A stretch of 64,000 nucleotides of DNA, from assembly GCA_010119145.1 (NCBI GenBank), contig JAACSU010000007.1, positions 675,813-739,812 of the forward strand, given 5' to 3'. Positions within the stretch are counted from its first letter, which is position 1; the number at the start of each line of letters is the position of its first letter. The notes under the pieces were generated by a model that was not told where the DNA came from, searched no databases, and saw nothing but the letters and a program-made list of their open reading frames with translations. Shown here piece by piece: positions 55,718-64,000 of this stretch. The position numbers and the translations under genes were made by a program. The stretch comes from Candidatus Gracilibacteria bacterium (GTDB taxonomy: Bacteria > Patescibacteriota > Gracilibacteria > BD1-5 > UBA6164).

Positions 55718-57154
55718 AAGGAATATCAAAATAAAAAATACTTCCAGGATGATCAAGACACGGTTTCATATCTATTTTTCCATTCATTCATTCAATAATA
55801 GTTTTACAAATAGAGAGGCCTAATCCTGTCCCTTTTTGAGTTTTTTGTAAATAATTATCAACTTGTGAGAATTTTTTAAAGAGCTTATTTTTATTTTCTT
55901 CAGCAATACCTAATCACGTATCAGTAACACTGACTCTTAATATAGTATCTCACTCAAGTATTTCTGTTGAAATCATTATACTTCCTTGCTCAGTAAATTT
56001 ACACGCATTTCCTACAAGATTATTGAGGACTTGTTTGATTTTTTGTCGATCAAGATAAACTTCTAGCTCTTGGCTTGAATAAGAAATACTAAGTCCTTTT
56101 GATTCACACATTCTTCTAAAAAATGAATATACTTCATCTATGAGGTCATGGAGAGAAAAAGATTCATACTCAAATGTAATTTTTCCTGACTCTAGTTTTC
56201 CTATATCCAACATATCATTTACTATATTAATGAGGTTATTAATATTAGATTCTATCCTGAGAAGATATTTTTTTTGTTGCTCTGTAATTTCACCAAATGA
56301 CCCAGAAAGTAATAATTCATTATACCCATTAATAATTGTCATAGGGGTTCGAAGCTCATGAGAAGCAATGGAAAGAAACTCATCTTTCATGGCATCTACT
56401 TCTTTTTCTTTAGTAATATCTCGCTCAATCACTAAAAAAAATACTATAATATTTTGTGAATTAAATATTGGAGTAAATGATACTTCTGAAATAAACTGCG
56501 AACCATTTTTTCTTGTGGTGACCAATTCCTCTTGAATACCAAGTCCTTGTGTTTCTAAAGATTCATAAATATTTTCAATTTTGTCTCTTTTTTCATCTCT
56601 TCGAATGGTATCTCAAAGATTTTTACCCAGTACTTCCTCAACATCAAATCAGGTAGCTTCAAGGAATGAAGTATTCAAAATACAACTTTTTTTTCAAGAT
56701 TAATAATTGAAATATAATCCGATGCATTCTCTACAGCTAGTTGAAATTTTTGTAATTCTATATTGAGTTTTTTGGTATCTTTTTCTTGTTGTATAATTTT
56801 TTCTATATTTTTTTTGTCTCTTCGAATGAGTTTTACAAGATAGGAAGTGAGTTCTGATATTTCAATATGTTTTTTCTTTTTAAAAGAAGATCAAGCATCA
56901 AGATTTGAGATAGACTCCAGCAAATCTTGAATAATAGTTTCATTTTGGAGTGCATTAATTTGAAGTTTTTCATTTTTTTCTTGCATCTCAGAGGAACTAA
57001 TATCTAGTGATCGCTCCATGAGAATTCTATCATTTTCAAATGATCGATATGCGTCAGATATGGCTCAAAAAAACACGTCCATTTTACTCAGTTCTTCTGG
57101 ACTAAATTCCGATAAATATTTTCATATTTGTCTCTCAAGTAAGGTTTTTAACAT
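55707..57154 (-). CDS. PAS-domain sensor histidine kinase with a frameshift at a poly-A tract
   Basis: A gene of about 483 codons in two frames. The N-terminal part (start ATG at 57152-57154; helical, ~150 aa, with a coiled coil such as IQQEKDTKKLNIELQKF) leads into a PAS domain, but the frame shifts at a run of eight A (T8 at 56687-56694 on the plus strand). Without one extra A it would stop at a TAG complementary to 56555-56557. After the shift the PAS/PAC continues (TRKNGSQFISEVSF), then HisKA with SIASHELRTPMTII, and HATPase_c with GTGLGLSICKTII. Either a sequencing error, a recent mutation or a phase-variable tract. Its FIST-domain neighbour is co-transcribed 6 bases upstream. Confidence 0.7.
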
Positions 57155-57160
57155 ACAATA

Positions 57161-58300
57161 TTATAGTTCTCAGAATAAAGTAAGTGTCATTGTTTGATTA
57201 TGCAACTGGCAATCGAGAATGTCATGCTCAGAGGGTCACACTTCTCAATAGGAATAGAATCAACCTATAGCTACTGAGTTTCCGATGATATTACGAATAA
57301 CTTCTATCTCTTCTTCACTTCTTTGTCAGAGCACAAGCTTTCTCCCGACACAACTTACTAGAAGAGCAAAAGATGAGTGTTTCATTCAAGTGATTCCTGT
57401 ATCTGCTGCCTGAGCCGCTCACCCTATAATTCTATTAAAATTCCCTTTCATCAGTTGTGCGGTGTATCCTTGTGGTACATTTCAGGCAAAAGTAATACTT
57501 TTATCATCCTCATTGATAGAGAGCAAGGTTCGTACCACACTAGTATCAGATCATGGTTCATAAATATTAAGAGGAAAGAGTAAACCAGAACTTGGAAGGT
57601 CTTTTGCCTGATCTCATAAATACGTTTTATATAAATCTAACACAGGTTTTTCATCGAGCTCATAGACAATATTATCCTGAGATTTTGTGACTAGTCTTTT
57701 TTGTCCAAAACTATCCCAGCCTCCAACTGATCATTTACCAACCTGAAAATATTCTCCATAAAAACCAATAACTATTATCATTTTCTTTGAATTTGGTACT
57801 CTATTATGTGCAACAAAAGTTTCTTTGAAGTCTGCAGAATCACCAGCAAGTCATCCTGTTAACCCGATTGATGTTCACAGTATTTCTTTCATTCCTTGAA
57901 TAAGAGAGGATCCATTTACCTGAAGTCCATCAGAAAAAACAATAACATGTCGAAGCTTGTCTCCTAGAAGTGACTGAGCAAGTTCTTGTCACTTACTATA
58001 ACTCTCAGACATAGCATCTATTTCGGTTTCATGAACTACTATCTGAGTTTTTTCAAAATACAGTGCATTGACACACACGCTTTCATCTCGCACAAATTCC
58101 TTATATATTTCCCCAGATGTTGAGACTGTAATGATATGTGCCTGTGGGTATTTCGCTCTCACAAAATCATATATATCAGCATTACAAACCAGTGATGGAG
58201 CACTAAACACGAGTACTAATTGGCATTTATCTCGTGGAAAGCCAGTATCAGGACTCATATCCCAAGCTGCATCATGATATGATATTTGTTCTGTAAGCAT
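57161..58300 (-). CDS. FIST-domain sensory protein
   Basis: 379 aa. N-terminal FIST_N: QLVLVFSAPSLVCNADIYDF, PQAHIITVSTSGEI, VIVFSDGLQVNGSSLIQGM and GLTGGLAGDSADFKET. C-terminal FIST_C: VVRTLLSINEDDKSITFAGNVPQG, CVGRKLVLGQRSEEEIEVI and GFYSYGEVGPSEHDILDC. Two TGA glycines occur near the C-terminus. FIST domains are thought to bind small ligands such as amino acids and often pair with histidine kinases. Here the kinase starts 6 bases downstream, so one operon encodes a ligand-sensing kinase pathway, with the receiver gene convergent. Confidence 0.85.
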
Positions 58301-58542
58301 GAATTTTTTTTTAAAAAACTAAAATATTGACTCGTTATGGTCTTCCAGTAAAATTCTTTTTATCTCTCTGATACTAACATATTTAAAATAAAATATCTAA
58401 AAATAAGTATGTATTATTAGAGTATTTGTGTTTATCTATATTTTGTTTTTACAGAGTGAGAAACTCTAAAATAGTTCTTTTTTGTAATAAAAATCACTCT
58501 ACCACGTCATATTTGTAATAATATCTCCTCTCATCCGTCCTA

Positions 58543-59070
58543 ATGAATAGAAACCATAATGAAATTATAAAAGAGCTCTATGAAAGTACTATTGATGGTC
58601 TCTATAGATTTGCGTATTTTAAACTCCAATCTCAAGAAGAGGAAATATTAGATTTAATTCAAGAGTCATTTTATAAACTCTCTCTCGAACTCAAAGCATG
58701 AAAAAAAATAGATAATATGAATGCATATATCTATAAAGTACTATGAAATAAAATTATAGATTACTACCGAAAACAAAAGTCTGTGTCACTAGATGAACAT
58801 ATAGATGTACACGGAGATACCTTTGAAGGAGGAAGTAATATAGAAGATATTACCCACGCAAAACTCGAAGTCGAAAAAGTATATAGAATACTTGCGTGAC
58901 TCGATGGCTTTGAAAAAGATATATTTTTACTGAGATATGTTGAAGAGCTGAGTCCAAAAGAAATCTCTAAAATATATGATATCCCAGTAAATACGCTCAC
59001 TGTGAGACTTCACAGAATAAAAGAAAAAGTAAGTTCACATCTTATTGATCCAAACGAAACCAATGAATAA
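58543..59070 (+). CDS. ECF-type RNA polymerase sigma factor
   Basis: 175 aa. Region 2: YESTIDGLYRFAYFKL ... EEEILDLIQESFYKLSLELKAG and YIYKVLGNKIIDYYRKQK. Region 4: LEKVYRILAGLDGFEKDIFLLRY and the helix-turn-helix ELSPKEISKIYDIPVNTLTVRLHRIKEKV. No region 3 or 1.1, so ECF. Sigma factor for a stress or envelope regulon, paired with the membrane anti-sigma factor, whose ATG overlaps its stop by 8 bases (ATGAATAA). The ~240-base upstream gap would hold an autoregulated promoter. Confidence 0.85.
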
Positions 59071-60082
59071 AAATTTCCCACATATAAAAAAAGTTGTTCA
59101 TTTAACTTCTGATAAAAAGGCTCTACTATGGCAAAATATATCAGAAAAAATAAATAACTCGAATAAAAATGTAATAACTTCTCCCCTCACACGTCATATA
59201 AATTGAGAACAAAAAAATGCTTCTCGATTTATATATGATAACAAGAAGACTATGATAGTTACAATTATTACATGAATATCACTTATTTTTGCATGAGGTG
59301 CATCATTTGCTGCTAATAGCTCACTTCCCGGTGATATACTCTATCCTATTAAAATACATGTAAATGAAAATGTAGAAAGTGCCTTCACTGTTTGAGCAGA
59401 AAATGAAGCAGAACTACAAGTTGAAAGAATCGAAGAACGAATTCAAGAAAGAAATCGATTGGCTGCAAAAGGAAAACTAAGTGCTATTATTGATTCAAAA
59501 ATTAAGAACGATGTTTCACTCTATAACTCACAATACGAAGTTGAAAAATCTCATATGACTGACGGAGCAAGAAAAAAAACAAGTGCAAAATTTGATATAA
59601 AATTAAAGCAACTCATACAATCTCTTGAAATAAACTCCAATTGAGAACTTAATAGCGACGTTGAATCATCTGTTAATACGACTGGTTCAAATACTTCTGT
59701 AAACATGACTGGTTCAATTGATGCTATTACTAATCGAGAATCTATAGAAACTTCTGTTCAAGAAAATATTAATTCAAATATTAAATCAAACATTAATTCT
59801 ACTATTGATACATGAGTAGAACTAGAATGAAATATAAAATCAGAACTTAATTGAAACTTAGAAACTCAGATCAACTGAATCTTAGATTCAACCATAAACA
59901 CTTGAATTGAGTGAGTATCTAAAAGCTCTACTGAAGCAAATACTAATACTGAAGTGAAGACTGATACTGAAGTGAAGTCTAATACATCTACTCAAACAAA
60001 TGCGAGTATTTGAGAAAATATAAATGGAAGTGTTAATATTGATACTCAGACTCAACTTAAAAACTGACTATCTATACAGTAA
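59063..60082 (+). CDS. membrane-anchored anti-sigma-like protein (DUF5667 type) with repetitive C-terminus
   Basis: 339 aa. ~70 cytoplasmic residues (KNFPHIKKVVHLTSDKKALLW), one membrane helix (TMIVTIITGISLIFAGGASFAA), then SLPGDILYPIKIHVNENVESAFTVG, the DUF5667 motif of anti-sigma-linked proteins, followed by helical EAELQVERIEERIQERNRLA. The last ~130 residues are Asn/Thr/Ser/Ile-rich near-repeats such as INSNIKSNINSTIDTG and EANTNTEVKTDTEV. No zinc-finger anti-sigma motif was seen. Translation is coupled to the sigma gene, so anti-sigma or sigma-regulator function is inferred. Confidence 0.65.
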
Positions 60083-60097
60083 AAATTAGAAATATAA

Positions 60098-60128
60098 AAA
60101 AACTCATCATATTGATGAGTTTTTTTTG
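60098..60128 (+). terminator. rho-independent terminator after the sigma/anti-sigma operon
   Basis: AAACTCATCA/GATGAGTTT stem with loop TATT and a run of eight T. Confidence 0.85.
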
Positions 60129-60137
60129 TGTGTGTGA

Positions 60138-61388
60138 TTATCTTCTCCCTCTTCAAAAATTTCTTGGATTTTCTTTTCTATACGCTTGTTTTTTCGCTTC
60201 TTTTTCTGCGTTTATTTTTTTCTTTTCAGCATTTGAAATTGGTCCTTTGATTTCTACATGATAAGGATGTTTTTCCATTCGACGTATTTTTTGACCCGTA
60301 AGTTTTTCTATGTCCATAAGGTACTCAAACTCTTCTCTATCACAGAAACTGAGTGCTACTCCATCTTTTCCAGCTCTTCCAGTTCGACCAATTCTATGAA
60401 CATATGTTTCTGGTTCATTTGGCAGCTCATAATTTATCACAAACATCAGTTCATCGATATCTATTCCTCGAGCAGCTATATCTGTTGCAACGAGCACTCG
60501 GATTTTTTCAGATTTAAAATTTTCTAAGGCTCTTTGTCTATTATTTTGAGATTTATTTCCATGAATAGCAGCAGCTGAAATTCCAGCAGCATCTAAATCT
60601 TTTACGACTCTATCTGCCCCATGTTTCGTTCTCGTGAATATAAGAACCGAAGTCATTTTCTCATTTTTAAGTATTTCTTGAAGCAAGAGTTTTTTATCTG
60701 ACTTTTTTACGAAAAATACTCCTTGAGATACTTTTTCAGCTGTTGATGAAACAGGTGTTACTTCTACCTTTATTGGATTATGTAGGATTCAATCTGCGAG
60801 ATGTACAATCTCTTTTGGCATCGTTGCTGAGAACAAAAGTGTTTGTTTTTTTGCAGGAAGAGCTGCGATAACTTTGCGTACATCGTTTATAAATCACATA
60901 TTGAGCATTCTATCTGCTTCATCAAGTGTAAATATTTCAATATGTCTGAGATCTATGTACCCTTGTTGCATAAGATCAAGGAGTCGACCTGGAGTCGCGA
61001 CCAATATATCTACTCATGATTTCAACTTCGCTACTTGAGAGCCTTGTTTTACTCATCCAAAAATAACTGCATGTTTCAAATTAAGATTTTGACCATACTC
61101 AACGATGTTTTCCTCGATTTGAATAGCCAGTTCTCGTGTTGGAGTCAAAATAAGTGACTTAATAGTTCTCCCTCTATTTTCAAGTCTCCCTTCTGTGGCA
61201 AGAAGCTGAAGAGTTGGGATGGCAAAAGCTGCGGTCTTACCGGTTCAGGTCTGTGCAGCTCCCATAAAGTCTTTTCCAGCAAGGATAGATGGAATAGCTT
61301 TTTCTTGGATAGGAGTCGGAGTTTCATATCCTTGTTTTGCGAGTGCTTGTAGTATTTTTGGGTGGATTCCCAGTTCTGAAAATAACAT
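60138..61388 (-). CDS. DEAD-box ATP-dependent RNA helicase
   Basis: 416 aa. N-terminal motif [33 protein letters not shown]; motif [17 protein letters not shown], in which a Gly is TGA; motif Ia LTPTRELA; motif II DEADRML; motif III FSATMPK; motif [15 protein letters not shown]; motif [13 protein letters not shown]; motif [15 protein letters not shown]. The C-terminal ~40 residues are basic ([17 protein letters not shown] and NPRNFGRGRR). Comparable to RhlE or CsdA-type helicases in ribosome assembly and RNA decay. Stands alone at the edge of the sensor region. Confidence 0.95.
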
Positions 61389-61536
61389 ATGTTTCAACTA
61401 TAATATAATTGCCACAGTATAGGCAAAAATGTAAATAATACGAATATAAAAAATAAGTGCTCATAGACTAAAAATATGAGTAAAACAGTCTTATATTACA
61501 AAAAAATACATTAAAAATGTCAGTATTTTGTGATTG

Positions 61537-61554
61537 ATATATATATATATATAT
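61537..61554. repeat. (AT)n dinucleotide repeat in an intergenic region
   Basis: Nine AT units in the ~200-base gap between the helicase gene and the pilin-LamG gene. It is probably promoter-associated, as it lies 35 bases before the GTG start of the next gene. Slippage could alter spacing. Confidence 0.5.
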
Positions 61555-61589
61555 GGTATATTTAAAGATATTATCCTTGAATAAATCCT

Positions 61590-63041
61590 GTGCTTCTTAA
61601 ACAAACAAAAGCATTTACCTTAGTTGAGCTTATCGTAGTGATTACGATACTTGCTATTTTATGAACGCTTGGATTTATAAGTTATGGTTCATTTCTGAAA
61701 TGAGCACGAAACTCAAATAGGCTCTCTGATATGAAGATTATTGAAAAAGCTATGTGACTGTATATCACAACAGAAGCTATCTACCCACTACCTGATAATC
61801 CTATTCCCATTAATTATTCTTGAAGTCTTGCGTGGACTCAAGGAGTTATAGGAACTGGAGTACTCAACCAAATTAATAGAATTTCAAGTGTTCCAGTAGA
61901 TCCACTCGTAGGAGCGCAATATAGTCTCTCGGTTCTCAACACTCGACGTAGTTATTCTGCAGCGTCTATAAAAGAAGAATGACTCTTCGCGTGAAATAAT
62001 CCGATTATTGCAGAGTCATATGCTCTTTCATCTCAAGGTTTCCGCTCACTGGTTATAGGAAATTATTTATCCTACGATGTTTCACTCATCTCAGAAAATA
62101 ATTGTTCCGTCATAACAGCTCCAAGTATTCTTCTCAGTGATATACCAGCAGGTGGAAATATAATTGATGGAGACTCTTACAATTATACCTTTTTTAATTC
62201 TTATAATATTCCTCAATCATATAGTGGGCTAGTCGATGAAACTGCATCGACTGAATCATTTCAGATGGTCGAAATACTCGATGTTTGTACTATAAGTAGC
62301 ATAAACCAACTCAAACTCTACCTTGCAAAACTCGCAACCAACTATCAACCATTTGCAACAAAAGATAAATTTTCTGCTCTCGTATTTATGTCTAATACTC
62401 GAGAATTTCAACTCACAGCAGCCAAACTCCTTCAAGAAAATGGTATTAAAATTGAATCAAGTGTCCTAAATGAAATCATCTCTCCGACTCCTTTTGAAGT
62501 ATTTATAGATACATTTTCTGATGTATCTGGGAGTGAGATTATAGGATGACATACAACAGATGATGGAGTGGGTGCTTGGATCGGACAAAATGCTGTCGCC
62601 TGAGATTATACCATCGAAAATAATAAACTCAGAAAAAATACGTCAGCAATCTCTGTAATCAGTCCTGACCCTTTTCCACTCGTGACTACTCCAAATTACA
62701 CTATGTCATTTGAAGTAGATAACTTTTGAGCGTGAATGATATCTGCTTATCTTCGCTATACAGACCTAGATAATCACTATAAACTCGAAGTAACACAGAG
62801 TGGCTATGTAGTAAAACGAAGAGTTTGAGGGGTAGATTCTATCTTTTCAAACATTAACGACCCAATTAGTAATGGAAGTACCCTCAATTTCTGAGTTCAA
62901 GATGATACTATAACATTTTGAGTAAATGGAATTGAAAAAGAAAATATTGTCGCTGGCTGATTAAATACGCAGTGATTCCCTGCTCTTTATTTGCAAAATA
63001 TTGGATCAGAGATAGATAATTATTCACTTACCTATAGATAA
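61590..63041 (+). CDS. pilin-like protein with C-terminal LamG-like/concanavalin domain
   Basis: 483 aa from GTG (no better start is in frame). Prepilin leader LLKQTKA then FTLVELIVVITILAILGTLG, with -1 Ala and Glu +5; next is GspG-like GARNSNRLSDMKIIEKAMGLY and IYPLPDN. A central domain of unknown type carries a Cys pair (NNCSV, LDVCTIS). The C-terminal ~170 residues form a jelly-roll: AGDYTIENNKLRKNTSAI, YTMSFEVDNFGAGMISAYLRY, and FGVQDDTITFGVNGIEKENI, as in LamG/3-ketoglycosidase-like sugar-binding folds. Likely a minor pilin adhesin. The next gene begins one base after its stop, so they are expressed together. Confidence 0.7.
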
Positions 63042-63042
63042 T

Positions 63043-64000
63043 ATGAGCGAATTTTTAGATTTTATTATTAATACTTGGTACGCTCTCACAAATTTTTTGC
63101 GTGATATGTGGTATCGTATTTTAGATAACATCGTCATATCTAGTATCGTCTTTGTTTGATTGGTATGAGTCACCTATGGTTCATATGTTTTTATTGCACC
63201 TAAAATTCAAGCTTCCTTAACAGATACAACTCTCACTCAACAATGAGAGAGTGCTGAAACAAGTGATACAAACACTCCAGATTGAATAGATTCACCAGAA
63301 GATATATGAGTAAGTTACGATGAAAACTGAGAAATTATTCCTCAGCTAGATTCACCAGAAATGGAAATACTCAAAGACATTAAACAAAAACAAGATGCCT
63401 GAGAAGTGCTCACAAAAACAGAACAAAACATACTAGATATAGTAGAAAAAAAATGAATTATCATCTCGCCCACATCTCCAAACACTCCTAAATCCCCAAC
63501 AAATTCAGGCACACCCAGTAGTTGACCTGACACAAATACACCCAAAACTACAGAAACAACTCAAACTCCCAATACTATAGAAACAAATGATAGTACGGTG
63601 ATTCCTGAACTCGTTATAGACACAGAATTACAAATACTCCTAGATACCTATAATCAGGAATTAATGATTCAAAATATACAAGAAATACCTGCAACTCAAC
63701 TTGATCAAAATATAGCAACAAATGTTATAAATCCTACAAACCCTATCACTCCAACTCAAAATATTCCTGCAAGTACAAATCCTAATCCAAATAGTATCCC
63801 AACTGATAATAGTAATACATCTACAGCAGTAATATGAAATACAAGTTGAAATACTCCTGTTTCTTCTCCTTGAAATACCTGAAGTTCTACGACTGGAAAT
63901 ACCGTGGGAGCTAGCGGAAATACTGGAACAAGTTCTGGTACAACTACGGGAAGTACTCCAACAAATACATCCGGAACAACATCCTGAGCAAGTAGTGGAA
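63043..64000 (+). CDS. membrane-anchored Thr/Ser/Asn/Pro-rich surface protein, 3' end outside the window
   Basis: At least 319 codons, open to the right edge. N-terminus NEFLDFIINTWYALTNFL-type cytoplasmic helix, one membrane helix (IVISSIVFVGLVGVTYGSYVFIA in approximate form), then an acidic linker and long low-complexity parts: TPNTIETNDSTV, IQEIPATQLDQNI and, at the end, Gly/Asn/Thr/Ser repeats such as SGTTTGSTPTNTSGTTS. Such stalks are typical of extended, possibly glycosylated surface proteins. It is co-transcribed with the pilin-LamG gene. Reading TGA as Gly is required throughout. Confidence 0.6.

Noticed and set aside
1..64000. Dozens of short open frames on both strands when TGA is taken as a stop
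   Set aside because: They are fragments or shadows of the long code-25 genes; joining through TGA gives continuous frames with family motifs, and the opposite-strand frames carry none.
1..64000. CRISPR array or Cas genes
   Set aside because: No regularly spaced repeat of 24-37 bases with unique spacers was seen. The repeated sequences found lie within the coding repeats of the adhesins.

Overview
The window comes from a very AT-rich bacterium that reads UGA as glycine (genetic code 25), i.e. a member of Candidatus Gracilibacteria (BD1-5) or Absconditabacteria (SR1) in the Candidate Phyla Radiation. Under the standard code nearly every gene is broken into pieces. When TGA is read as Gly and only TAA/TAG as stops, long continuous frames appear whose TGA codons fall on conserved glycines: GTSAPEL in the Ca2+/cation antiporter, the FtsZ nucleotide loop, the Walker A of PilB, the -1 Gly of prepilins, bL9. 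Genes are tightly packed. No gap between genes exceeds about 250 bases, and most starts lack a Shine-Dalgarno sequence.

Layout. (1) 1-7020: envelope polysaccharide genes: the end of a sugar-nucleotide reductase, two methyltransferase/glycosyltransferase entries including a GT2-GT4 fusion, and further GT2/GT4 enzymes; the last GT4 is coupled to rsmA (7021-7830). (2) 8055-14234: a secreted-protein block: a 1227-aa cadherin-like surface protein, an abundant-looking surface subunit interrupted by an in-frame TAG, and a DUF916-like membrane protein with a zinc ribbon. (3) 14279-24181: small secreted proteins, Hsp20, RluA-type pseudouridine synthase, RecO-like protein, J-domain protein, methyltransferase, FtsE, a VirD4/TraD-like ATPase, a rubredoxin/superoxide-reductase fusion and a nucleotidyltransferase. 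(4) 24144-33352: CNNM/CBS protein, several pilin-like proteins, and a 1106-aa tail-fibre-like adhesin with an S74 self-processing domain. (5) 32573-41148: type IV pilus core: prepilin, a membrane protein, PilB, a SpoIIE-type phosphatase, PilC, major pilin, and convergent pilT. (6) 41214-50845: a PDTG-tailed surface protein; cation antiporter-ruvX-rplI-nusA operon; a minor pilin fused to a fibrinogen-like domain; ftsZ-ftsA; a second SpoIIE-type phosphatase. (7) 50961-64000: VirB4-like ATPase, TspO-like protein, rplK, TM2 protein, tRNA-Glu, half a CYTH domain, a response regulator facing a (frameshifted) PAS histidine kinase and a FIST sensor, an ECF sigma/anti-sigma pair, a DEAD-box helicase, a LamG-like pilin fusion and a Thr/Ser/Asn-rich membrane-anchored protein running off the end.

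Taken together, the accessory content is dominated by a cell-surface programme: type IV pili with unusual adhesin-tipped minor pilins, large secreted adhesins and a glycan cluster, with PP2C-type phosphatases and sensor modules placed beside it. This fits an epibiotic or predatory host-attached lifestyle, but that is inference. The strongest candidates for something undescribed are the pilin-fibrinogen and pilin-LamG fusions, the SpoIIE phosphatase inside the pilB-pilC operon, the WxL/DUF916-like surface module, and the avoidance of UGA-glycine in the abundant surface subunits.
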